Both the position numbers and the translations under genes were made by a program. Shown in pieces: positions 37,001-43,756 of a stretch of DNA of 64,000 nt. Below the pieces are notes generated by a model. The model was not told the origin of the DNA and searched no databases. It saw only the letters and a list, made by a program, of their open reading frames with translations. The stretch is from SZAS-103 sp038226665 (GTDB lineage Bacteria; Pseudomonadota; Gammaproteobacteria; Xanthomonadales; Xanthomonadaceae): assembly GCA_038226665.1 (NCBI GenBank), contig JBBRQI010000002.1, positions 62,001 through 126,000 on the forward strand. The letters run 5' to 3'. Numbering within the stretch: the stretch's first letter is position 1; each line of letters begins with the position of its first letter.

Positions 37001-38325
37001 TCGGCCCGCTGGGTAGCTGCACCTGGAAAACCGTGCTGGTCGGCTCGACCGGTGCGGGCGGCAGCGGCGCGTTTGCGCTCGATGTCACCAGCCCCAGCAC
37101 CTTCAGCGCAGCGAAAGTGATGTGGGAGCAGACCAATTCCGACGTTGACATCGGCTCGGATGTGGGTACCCCGTTGGTCATCCTCGGCGAGGACGACCAG
37201 TGGTATGCGGCATTCGGCAACGGCTACAACAGCACCAATTCGAAGCCGGTGCTGATCTTGGTGAACATGACCACCGGCGCGATCACCAAGAAGCTCACCG
37301 GCAACTCGGGCCTGGTCGGCGTCGACAACGGTATCGGCGAGATTGCCGCGCTCGACACCGATGGCGACGGCAAGGTCGATACCATCTATGGCGGCGACTA
37401 TCAGGGCGACATGTGGAAGTTCGACCTGTCCACGAACACTCCGAGCACCTGGACGGTCGCGTTCGGCAACAAGCCGTTGTACGTCGCCAAGGATGCCTCG
37501 GGCAACCGGCAGCCGATTACCGGTGGTATTGAAACCTCGACCGGCCCGCTTGGAGGGCAGTTGGTTTATTTCGGCACCGGCAGTTATTTCCTGACGACCG
37601 ATAACGCGTCTGTTCCGAGTCCGCCGGTCCAGAGCCTGTACGCAGTCTGGGACAATGGTTCTGCCGATACCACATCGCGCGCGTCCGGTAACGATCTGGT
37701 TCAGCAGACGATCAGTGCGGCGAACAGCACGGCCGGCGCCATCACCCGTCAGACGTCGAGCAACCCGGTCTCTTATTCGGCTGGCAGCACGACGCAGCGC
37801 GGGTTCTTCATGGATCTGATCAATCCCGGCCAGCCGTTCAGTTCACCGCCAATTCCGGCAGGGCCCAATGCCGAAAAATTCATCGGTACAGCGCGCGTGC
37901 AGAACGGTATCGTGTTCTACACCACGTTCGAGCCGAGCGGCGATTCGTGCCAACCGGGCGGCTTGAATTGGGAATATGGGCTCAACGCCCTGAGCGGTGC
38001 GAATGCACTCAGTGAACTGCATCTCGATACATTGAGCGGTACAGCGGTGTGTCCGAGTGGCGGTTGCGGTGCGCTACAGCTTGCGCAGCCCAGCGGCAGT
38101 GGGCCAGTGAAGAAAGTCTCGATCGTGATTCCGCCACCGGGTTGTCTCGCCGGCACCACTGGCTGCACCCAGCAGCCTGCCAAGGACGACTGCTCGTCGG
38201 GTGTTTGCGTGCCCGCAATCGCGTATCCGTACACGGCTTGCACCATTGTCGTGCGGGTCGCGGGTGCCAAGCCGCAGGTCTTGCCACGACCCTGCGGCAG
38301 GCAATCCTGGCGTCAGGTGCGCTGA
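34069..38325 (+). CDS. pilY1: PilY1-type pilus tip adhesin
   Basis: The 1418-residue exported protein has a signal peptide (LLAALAVTSLAGSVQPAWAS). Near the N-terminus ALDNSGSIG gives a DxSxS metal-site (MIDAS-like) motif, though a whole VWA domain is not clear. The C-terminal half is the PilC/PilY1 beta-propeller, with VYQGANDGMLHAFDGT and a Ca2+-binding loop DTDGDGKVD (about 1096-1104) followed by YGGDYQGDMWKFDL. The end CGRQSWRQVR matches PilY1 C-termini, so the protein is complete. PilY1 regulates pilus extension/retraction and adhesion. It lies between pilX and pilE. Confidence 0.95.
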   Translation: MASIQIRSLLAALAVTSLAGSVQPAWASLPISQQPLVVPGHIKPAFIMALDNSGSIGSDETLCVTNQGGCAFKLSGGTVAHPNGFFEGDGSMYVEGSGGTHTYLRAIRGNNGAKKGTDVDASGSEGPRVDKFAPLRDPEYNRAYFNPSNSYLPWLNFDATPYLGNCPAGVCGTTSSSGVAITSAIANYIDQITGNAVVTAAPEDPRHPAKATVNSNAGVTIDFTTPVWVSYTYAVGDVIPAGNSIVYESSTATTNGANSVLDCDNLKTKLTSAPYPGAPANGTPIVLQSDYTVPGSSCNRKITTLYLPATVYLSTNTAVAPDAILGFNLTKVITVKGVGPLGVDLYKYEILPGNFINTTTASAAQNYAAAIQGFANYWTLYGDRARSIVAATTVAFTGVDFMRAGSFDINTGGAQFGWGDLVGYGAGHDPLVTMYDLGDYVYDSTVASNPTPPVGGICTSDVHGVTAPAGCVKISGGGDRAKIYNQFFAFDNPNNSTPTRRSVYRIGHQFQRGPLTSGVSDTYPPILLKCQINGGMLFTDGYINDTSGSPPAVANQADAGLGSPYADTQPGPTMADVGAYFYNTNLRPDLPVGKVATPSACQVVGHSPQLDCNTNLHMNFFGIPLGARGKFYDVPPYVDLLGTPNIDEATNAAYASQPAWAATGTTNLQPSDVDDIWHTSINSHGKFISAQSPASVRDGIRTVINAISDANITTGALSVIGARIGAGSITYTPSFATGDAGHDWTGDVEADSINADGSIGAKLWNAQSKLQSLSAIQRQNRKIFIDTKTGPLPAVDFTSGNPGALGATEALQLGFLGISQVVFHLNYDSAANGVATVPRAIDYLKGLIANEVSSGGTFRNRSRILGDIINAIPETSDKTDDFGFGDSLLSVSDSNENAMALSYPAFLTAKATRTPATVVYQGANDGMLHAFDGTAGGGNELFAVIPNSVASKLSALLDPIYPHDFFVDGGDTVFDACIGPLGSCTWKTVLVGSTGAGGSGAFALDVTSPSTFSAAKVMWEQTNSDVDIGSDVGTPLVILGEDDQWYAAFGNGYNSTNSKPVLILVNMTTGAITKKLTGNSGLVGVDNGIGEIAALDTDGDGKVDTIYGGDYQGDMWKFDLSTNTPSTWTVAFGNKPLYVAKDASGNRQPITGGIETSTGPLGGQLVYFGTGSYFLTTDNASVPSPPVQSLYAVWDNGSADTTSRASGNDLVQQTISAANSTAGAITRQTSSNPVSYSAGSTTQRGFFMDLINPGQPFSSPPIPAGPNAEKFIGTARVQNGIVFYTTFEPSGDSCQPGGLNWEYGLNALSGANALSELHLDTLSGTAVCPSGGCGALQLAQPSGSGPVKKVSIVIPPPGCLAGTTGCTQQPAKDDCSSGVCVPAIAYPYTACTIVVRVAGAKPQVLPRPCGRQSWRQVR

Positions 38326-38365
38326 TGAAAACGACGCTTGGGTTCCATTCGACGAGGGGTGCGGC

Positions 38366-38836
38366 ATGAGCAAACTCAGCCAGGAGTTGTACCGGATGCA
38401 GAACAAGCAGCGCGGTTTTACCCTGATCGAGTTGATGATCGTGGTGGCGGTCGTGGCGGTGCTCGCCCTGATCGCCTACCCGAGCTATATCGACAGCGTG
38501 CGCAAAGGCAAACGGGGGCAGGCCAAAGCCGACATCCTCTCAATCGCCGAGACGATGGAACGTTGTTACACGCAGAACAGTTCGTACCTGCTGTGCTGGT
38601 CCGCCGGTACGAGCAATGCTTTGCCGGCGGGTCTCGACCAGTCGCCGACGCAGGGTGCGCCGAACTACACCGTTGCGATGGCGCCAGCGACGACGCTCGG
38701 TACTTTTACCGTGACGGCCACCCCGGTTGGCGATCAGGCGAACGACAAATGCGGGGTGCTGACGCTTAATCAGACCGGGTTGAGAACAGCCAATGGCAGC
38801 ACGACCGCCAGCAGCGTCGGAAGTCCCTGCTTCTGA
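38366..38836 (+). CDS. pilE: Type IV pilin (PilE-like)
   Basis: The 156-residue protein starts at MSKLSQELYRMQNKQRG, a leader cut before FTLIELMIVVAVVAVLALIAYPSYIDSVRKGKRGQAK-type sequence with Glu +5. Two Cys flank the C-terminal part (RCYTQNSSYLLCW and KCGVLTL, SPCF) and may form the D-region disulfide. PilE proteins in minor-pilin operons are often minor pilins rather than the main PilA. A 14-codon frame (38325-38369) links the pilY1 stop to this start by overlaps at both ends. A terminator follows. Confidence 0.93.
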   Translation: MSKLSQELYRMQNKQRGFTLIELMIVVAVVAVLALIAYPSYIDSVRKGKRGQAKADILSIAETMERCYTQNSSYLLCWSAGTSNALPAGLDQSPTQGAPNYTVAMAPATTLGTFTVTATPVGDQANDKCGVLTLNQTGLRTANGSTTASSVGSPCF

Positions 38837-38888
38837 CGGGTCACGCTCCCACTAGCCACGATTTGACCGTCTGATCGACCCTGCAAAA

Positions 38889-38919
38889 AAACGAACCCGC
38901 CAATTGGCGGGTTTCGTTT
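38889..38919. terminator. Hairpin terminator after the pilin operon
   Basis: AAACGAACCCGCC pairs with GGCGGGTTTCGTTT around an AATT loop, with one bulged T, giving a stem of about 13 bp with A/T-rich ends. It lies 52 bases after the pilE stop and also downstream of tRNA-Asn on the other strand, so it can stop both. Confidence 0.8.
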
Positions 38920-38969
38920 CTTGCGATCCCGAATACGCGCTTTGCGATGCAGGTATCGCGATGGAAGTC

Positions 38970-39046
38970 TGGCGCCCGAAGTTGGACTCGAACCAACGAC
39001 CCCCTGATTAACAGTCAAGTGCTCTAACCAGCTGAGCTATTCGGGC
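38970..39046 (-). tRNA. tRNA-Asn (anticodon GTT)
   Basis: Read on the minus strand: acceptor GCCCGAA pairs with TTCGGGC, D-arm GCTCAGCTGGTTAGAGC, anticodon loop CTGTTAA with anticodon GTT, T-arm TTCGAGT loop closed by GTTGG/CCAAC, discriminator G and an encoded CCA. The cloverleaf is complete and 77 bases long including CCA. Confidence 0.96.
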
Positions 39047-39102
39047 GAGGCCGCGTAGTATCGTGGCTGCGCTGCAGAGGGTCAAGTCGTGAGCATGCTT
39101 GC

Positions 39103-39702
39103 TCAGCGCGCGGCGACCGCATCGCAAGCGCTGTCCGCGCTGTCAGGTTTTTCGATGCGACTGCGCCCGACAACGTTGATGATGACGCTGCGCGCAAGTT
39201 TCTGGCCATCGCATACATGCATGCTGAGGTTGGTTCCGCCGCTGCGACCGTCCGGCAGGAAGCGCGCTTTCGTCCGACCAACACTGGTCGTCACCTGCAA
39301 GCCACCCAGGTCATTTGCAGTGACCACGGACAAGACCGGCTCGATCGCGGAACGCTGGTCGTCGCCATCGCGATCGACGAACACGATCCATCCATTGGAC
39401 CAGTCGGTGCCTTTGGTGCAAGTGCTGCCATCGACACTTGGACAGACCACGCTCGGCATGCGGCTCATGATCGCTTCCGAACGCGCCCGCGCCAGATCCG
39501 TCAGCAGGCGGTCGCCGACCACCGTCGCATGCGAATTCGACAGCGTGCCGCGCAACGACGGCATGCCGATCGCGCTGACGACACCGATCACGGCGAGCAC
39601 GCAGACAGTCTCGATCAGGGTCACTCCGCGCACGTGTGCGCGCGTCCCCGAAGCCAGTGGATTCAGTTTGTTCTTGCCGGCCTTCATTGCGTCCGTTTTC
39701 AT
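39103..39702 (-). CDS. Second GspH/FimT-like pseudopilin
   Basis: From MKTDAMKAGKNKLN (ATG complement 39700-39702, GGAG about 12 bases upstream) the protein has 199 residues; starts five codons either side are also possible. The leader ends HVRG before VTLIETVCVLAVIGVVSAIG, a prepilin helix with Glu +5. The GspH domain has DLARARSEAIM, VVCPSVDGSTC and WSNGWIVFVDRDGD, much like the fimT product at 31181. It stands alone on the opposite strand, separated from the pil operon by the terminator and tRNA-Asn, so it is probably controlled separately. Confidence 0.85.
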   Translation of the reverse strand: MKTDAMKAGKNKLNPLASGTRAHVRGVTLIETVCVLAVIGVVSAIGMPSLRGTLSNSHATVVGDRLLTDLARARSEAIMSRMPSVVCPSVDGSTCTKGTDWSNGWIVFVDRDGDDQRSAIEPVLSVVTANDLGGLQVTTSVGRTKARFLPDGRSGGTNLSMHVCDGQKLARSVIINVVGRSRIEKPDSADSACDAVAAR

Positions 39703-39905
39703 CGTGTCCGACTCCATTCCGATTCGTTGCATGGCCTGCGATTGCAGGATGGACATCCTTGTCGTGCGTACGGCTTCCGTTGCCCGGATAGATTGGCTTG
39801 CGGTGTGTGGCTGCACCATCGGAGTGCGCTGCAATCGCGGGTAGGAAAATTCCGACCCGGCGCTTACCGAGCGAGCCTGAATCCAGGAAGACGAAGGCGG
39901 CCGGT

Positions 39906-39911
39906 TATACT
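39906..39911 (+). promoter_or_regulatory. Possible -10 element for uvrB
   Basis: TATACT lies 37 bases upstream of the uvrB ATG; no good -35 hexamer stands at the usual distance. No recognisable LexA box was found. Confidence 0.3.
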
Positions 39912-39947
39912 GTTGATTCCCCCTTGCCACCCCCATACAGATCGGCG

Positions 39948-41966
39948 ATGGCAGACCGCTTCGAACTCGTGTCCCCGTACCAGCCCGCAGGCGACCAGCC
40001 GCAGGCCATCCGTCGCCTGATCAACGGTTTCGAGTCGGGACTGGCGAGGCAGACGTTGCTCGGCGTCACCGGTTCGGGCAAGACCTACACGATTGCGAAC
40101 GTGATCGAGGCCGTGCAGAAGCCGACCCTGGTGATGGCACCGAACAAGACCCTGGCGGCGCAGTTGTACGGCGAGTTCAAGAGTTTCTTCCCGCACAATT
40201 CGGTCGAGTATTTCGTCAGCTACTACGACTACTACCAGCCCGAGGCCTACGTGCCGTCGACGGACACCTTCATCGAGAAGGACAGTTCGATCAACGAGCA
40301 CATCGAGCAGATGCGGCTGTCGGCGACCAAGGCGTTGCTGGAGCGGCGCGATTCGATCATCGTCGCCACGGTGTCTGCTATCTACGGCCTCGGCGATCCC
40401 GGCGAGTACCACCGCATGGTGTTGCACATGGTGCGCGGCGAGCGCATCGACCAGCGCGAACTGATCCGTCGCCTCACCGAGATGCAGTACGCGCGCAACG
40501 AGTTCGAACTGCGGCGCGGCATGTACCGCGTGCATGGCGACACCATCGACGTGCACCCGGCCGAATCCGAAATGGAGGCGTTGCGCATCGAATTGTTCGA
40601 CGGCGAGATCGAAAACCTCGCGCTGTTCGATCCGCTGACTGGCGAGGTGCTGCGCAAACTGCCGCGCTACACGATCTATCCGAAGTCACATTACGTCACT
40701 ACGCGGCGCACCGTGCTGGAGGCGATAGAAACCATCAAGGTCGAGTTGAAGGACCGGCTTGAAGTGCTGTACGCAGCCAACAAACTGGTGGAGGCACAAC
40801 GTCTGCAGCAACGCACGACCTACGACCTGGAAATGATGGCCGAGGTCGGTTATTCGAACGGCGTGGAGAACTACTCGCGGCACCTGACCGGCCGCATGCC
40901 CGGCGAGGCGCCGCCGTGCCTGTACGACTATCTTCCGGCCGATGCATTGCTCGTGGTCGACGAATCGCACGTGACCATCCCGCAGCTCGGTGCGATGTAC
41001 AAGGGCGATCGTTCGCGCAAGGAAACCCTGGTCGAGTTCGGGTTCCGGTTACCGTCGGCGCTCGACAACCGGCCACTGAAGTTCGAGGAATGGGAAGCCC
41101 GCGCGCCACGCACGATTTTCGTGTCCGCAACGCCGCGTCCATACGAACGCGACGAGTCCAATGGACAGGTCGTGGAACTCGTTGTGCGGCCGACCGGGCT
41201 GGTCGACCCGGAGGTCGAGATCCGCCCGGTTGCGACGCAGGTGGACGACTTGCTGTCGGAGATCAATCTGCGCGTCGCGATGGGTGATCGCGTTCTTGTC
41301 ACCACGCTGACCAAGCGCATGGCCGAGAACCTCACCGATTACCTCGGGGAACACGGCGTGCGCGTGCGTTATTTGCATTCGGACGTCGAAACAGTCGAGC
41401 GCGTCGAGATCATCCGCGACCTGCGCAAGGGCCTGTTCGATGTGCTGGTCGGCATCAACCTGTTGCGCGAAGGCCTCGATATGCCCGAAGTGTCGCTGGT
41501 CGCGATCCTGGATGCGGACAAGGAAGGTTTCCTGCGTTCGGCGGGTTCATTGATCCAGACCATCGGCCGCGCCGCGCGCAACCTGCGCGGCAAGGCGATC
41601 CTGTATGCGGATCGCATCACCAATTCGATGAAAGTCGCGATCGACGAAACCGATCGGCGTCGCGCGAAGCAGGTCGAATACAACATCGAACACGGCATCG
41701 TGCCGAAGAGCGTGAGCACGCCGATCCTGGACATCATGGAAGGCGCGCGCGCGGATGCCGCGGGGGCTAAATCCGGGCGTGGCAAGGGTCGAAAGGTTGC
41801 CGAAGCCGCTGCCGATTACGCGACGCTGGGCCCATCGCAACTGTCGGCATTACTGCGTCGACTCGAACAGCAGATGTACAAGCATGCGCAGAATCTGGAG
41901 TTCGAGGACGCTGCGCGTGTGCGCGACGAGATCCAGCGCGTCAAATCGCGGCAGCTGGTGTCATGA
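39948..41966 (+). CDS. uvrB: UvrABC system protein B
   Basis: The 672-residue protein starts at MADRFELVSPYQPAGDQP, as is standard for UvrB. Motifs: Walker A GVTGSGKT, the beta-hairpin region SYYDYYQPEAYVP, motif II VVDESH, FVSATP, motif V/VI GINLLREGLDMPEVSLV and QTIGRAARN, and a C-terminal UVR domain (about 635-670) that binds UvrC. It is the damage-verifying helicase of nucleotide excision repair. Its stop overlaps the next gene by 4 bases. Confidence 0.98.
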   Translation: MADRFELVSPYQPAGDQPQAIRRLINGFESGLARQTLLGVTGSGKTYTIANVIEAVQKPTLVMAPNKTLAAQLYGEFKSFFPHNSVEYFVSYYDYYQPEAYVPSTDTFIEKDSSINEHIEQMRLSATKALLERRDSIIVATVSAIYGLGDPGEYHRMVLHMVRGERIDQRELIRRLTEMQYARNEFELRRGMYRVHGDTIDVHPAESEMEALRIELFDGEIENLALFDPLTGEVLRKLPRYTIYPKSHYVTTRRTVLEAIETIKVELKDRLEVLYAANKLVEAQRLQQRTTYDLEMMAEVGYSNGVENYSRHLTGRMPGEAPPCLYDYLPADALLVVDESHVTIPQLGAMYKGDRSRKETLVEFGFRLPSALDNRPLKFEEWEARAPRTIFVSATPRPYERDESNGQVVELVVRPTGLVDPEVEIRPVATQVDDLLSEINLRVAMGDRVLVTTLTKRMAENLTDYLGEHGVRVRYLHSDVETVERVEIIRDLRKGLFDVLVGINLLREGLDMPEVSLVAILDADKEGFLRSAGSLIQTIGRAARNLRGKAILYADRITNSMKVAIDETDRRRAKQVEYNIEHGIVPKSVSTPILDIMEGARADAAGAKSGRGKGRKVAEAAADYATLGPSQLSALLRRLEQQMYKHAQNLEFEDAARVRDEIQRVKSRQLVS

Positions 41967-42688
41967 GCGGCGCGATCCACTGGAAGTCGCTCGCCGCAAA
42001 GTACAAGTGGTGGGCGTTGCTCGGGCTGATCGTGATCGGTGGGATCTTCTTCGGAGTGCATGCCGCCGATCACGTGCTGTTCGATGGGCTCCGGACGGCA
42101 CTGGGTACATTGCAGGCGGCGGTCGACCTGGCACCAGTCCAGATGATCGTGATCTATTTCCTCATCTATGTCGCGACTGCTGCGATCTCATTGCCATTCG
42201 GCGGCATCCTGACCCTGGCAGCGGGAGCGCTGTTCGGGTTTTGGTGGGGCCTGCTGCTGGCCCTGGTGTCGGCGACCACCGGTGCGCTCGCCGGATTCGT
42301 GGTTTCGCGCTACCTCTTCCATGACAGGGTTCAGCGCCGCTTTGGCGAACGCCTCGCGCCTATCCATGAAGGCTTGCGCGAAGAAGGGCCGTTCTACCTG
42401 TTCTCGCTGCGCATGGTGCCGGTCTTCCCCTACTGGCTCGCCAATCTATTGATGGGACTGACGACCATGCCGGCCTTCACGTTTTGGTGGGTCAGCGTGC
42501 TGGGCCTGGTGCCGATCGAGGCGGCCTACGTTTTCGCCGGAACACAGCTGGCCCACGCCGCGAACAGCCATGGCCATGTCCTGTCGTTCAACTTGGTCGC
42601 CGCGCTGCTGGGGCTGGCATTGTTGCCGCTGCTGCTGCGTCGTGTCGTGCGTTGGGTGGAGCACAAGTACTTCAAGCACGGGGAGTAA
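41963..42688 (+). CDS. VTT-domain (TVP38/TMEM64, DedA-like) membrane protein
   Basis: The 241-residue protein has about five helices. The VTT core is recognisable: ATAAISLPFGGILTLAAGALFG (re-entrant loop 1), FVVSRYLFHD, and LRMVPVFPYWLANLLMGLTTM (F/L-R-x-x-P-x-x-P). Such proteins are proposed lipid scramblases or transporters in the inner membrane. It is translationally coupled to uvrB (ATGA). The extracellular substrate is unknown. Confidence 0.9.
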   Translation: MSGAIHWKSLAAKYKWWALLGLIVIGGIFFGVHAADHVLFDGLRTALGTLQAAVDLAPVQMIVIYFLIYVATAAISLPFGGILTLAAGALFGFWWGLLLALVSATTGALAGFVVSRYLFHDRVQRRFGERLAPIHEGLREEGPFYLFSLRMVPVFPYWLANLLMGLTTMPAFTFWWVSVLGLVPIEAAYVFAGTQLAHAANSHGHVLSFNLVAALLGLALLPLLLRRVVRWVEHKYFKHGE

Positions 42689-42710
42689 GTGGGCTGGCTA
42701 CGGGCTCTCC

Positions 42711-42743
42711 GGGTGCCCGTGTGCACCCCCACATCCCTGTGGG
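42711..42743. repeat. Two adjacent small hairpins before tRNA-Val
   Basis: GGGTGC-CCGTGT-GCACCC is followed at once by CCCACA-TCCC-TGTGGG; the two stems share one C. They lie 23 bases after the VTT gene. The missing T-tract argues against an intrinsic terminator; it may be a palindromic intergenic repeat or an RNA-processing structure. Confidence 0.55.
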
Positions 42744-42813
42744 TCTGCTTGGCCGACTGCGGTCGCCATGCTACGATTCGCGCCCTTGCAGGCCTTTCCA
42801 CTTGCAGGAATCC

Positions 42814-42888
42814 GGGCGGTTAGCTCAGCGGTAGAGCACTACCTTGACATGGTAGGGGTCACAGGTTCGAAACCTGTACCGCCCACCA
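42814..42888 (+). tRNA. tRNA-Val (anticodon GAC)
   Basis: Acceptor GGGCGGT pairs with ACCGCCC, D-arm GCTCAGCGGTAGAGC, anticodon loop TTGACAT with anticodon GAC closed by CTACC/GGTAG, T-loop TTCGAAA closed by ACAGG/CCTGT, discriminator A and encoded CCA. The cloverleaf is complete and 75 bases long. Confidence 0.96.
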
Positions 42889-42945
42889 CCAGAAGAACGC
42901 ACTTGGCTTTTTCTGGTGGTGTATTTACCGGGCAGCGCTGAAGCC

Positions 42946-42970
42946 GTCGCTTCAAGGCGACAGTTTTTTT
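42946..42970 (+). terminator. Intrinsic terminator of tRNA-Val
   Basis: GTCGC-TTCAAG-GCGAC is followed by AG and seven T residues, the standard rho-independent layout, 58 bases after the tRNA. Confidence 0.8.
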
Positions 42971-43140
42971 ATGGTTTCCGAACCGCCGACCGGCGCATGA
43001 AGACGCCCAGCAGCCTGAGTGCCGTCGACGCGCGTTGCGGAGAGGTTGCTACCCATGCGCAGACGATGCCCGTTCAGGGGTCGGGGATCGGGTTTCAACC
43101 ATTGGCCGGCGGCTGCGTGCGACGACCATGCCGCGAGTTG

Positions 43141-43169
43141 TTGTTTGCTACAATGCCGCGGTCTATATG
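43141..43169 (+). promoter_or_regulatory. Candidate sigma-70 promoter of the exopolysaccharide operon
   Basis: TTGTTT (43141-43146) and TATATG (43164-43169) are 17 bases apart, about 100 bases upstream of the phosphatase gene. An alternative -10, TACAAT, lies within the spacer. Confidence 0.4.
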
Positions 43170-43270
43170 ACTATGGGCTGGCGGCATGCAGGGAAGCGCG
43201 AGAAGTCCTCATCATGCGGCAGACAGGCGGATGCCGCGCTTCTTTCCGCGACCAGGAGTCAACCGATAAA

Positions 43271-43714
43271 GTGTTCAAGCGGATTCTGTTCGTATGCATC
43301 GGCAATATCTGCCGTAGCCCCACAGCCGAATTCCTGATGCGCTCGCGCATTGCGCCGGGCGGCATTGAAGTTGCCAGCGCGGGGCTCGGTGCGTTGGTGG
43401 GCAAGCCAATGGACGCGACGGCGGCTCAGGTGCTGCTTGAGCACGGGGTCGATGGCAGCGGCCACGTGGCGCAGCAGCTGAACAGCGAACTGCTGCGCCG
43501 GAGCGATCTGATTCTCGCCATGGAAAAATCCCACGTCGCTGCGATTGGACGCAGCGCGCCGCAGGCGAGCGGAAAAGTATTCCTGCTCGGCAAGTGGCAG
43601 TCCGACCTCGACATACTCGATCCCTATGGCCAGCCGCGGCATGCTTTCGATCACGCCTATCGATTGATCGAAAAAGGCGTTTTCGACTGGCTACCTCACC
43701 TCGGCAAGCGCTGA
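43271..43714 (+). CDS. Low-molecular-weight protein-tyrosine phosphatase (Wzb-type)
   Basis: I chose the GTG at 43271, giving VFKRILFVCIGNICRSP with AGGAG 13 bases upstream; an in-frame ATG at 43214 would add 19 residues without family similarity. The protein is 147 residues. The P-loop CIGNICRS (C9, R15) and the general-acid motif DPYG (in DILDPYGQP) are intact. It dephosphorylates the tyrosine autokinase encoded next and so controls polysaccharide chain export. The kinase gene starts 42 bases downstream. Confidence 0.93.
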   Translation: MFKRILFVCIGNICRSPTAEFLMRSRIAPGGIEVASAGLGALVGKPMDATAAQVLLEHGVDGSGHVAQQLNSELLRRSDLILAMEKSHVAAIGRSAPQASGKVFLLGKWQSDLDILDPYGQPRHAFDHAYRLIEKGVFDWLPHLGKR

Positions 43715-43756
43715 GGCGGTTCTCCCAACCTTCCCGATATTCTCGAGCACACCATC

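Larger units (their letters stand above)
42889..43270 (+). other. Gap of 382 bases between tRNA-Val and the EPS locus
   Basis: It holds the tRNA terminator at 42946-42970, an 11-bp inverted repeat that reaches back into the tRNA end (42884-42921) and a candidate promoter at 43141-43169. No convincing gene is present; the open frame upstream of 43271 lacks protein-like features. Confidence 0.6.

Noticed and set aside
38970..39702. Genomic island at tRNA-Asn
   Set aside because: No repeated tRNA end or integrase; neighbours are ordinary chromosomal genes.
39906..39947. LexA (SOS) box before uvrB
   Set aside because: No sequence resembling the known LexA sites of Escherichia or Xanthomonas could be found; only a possible -10 remains.
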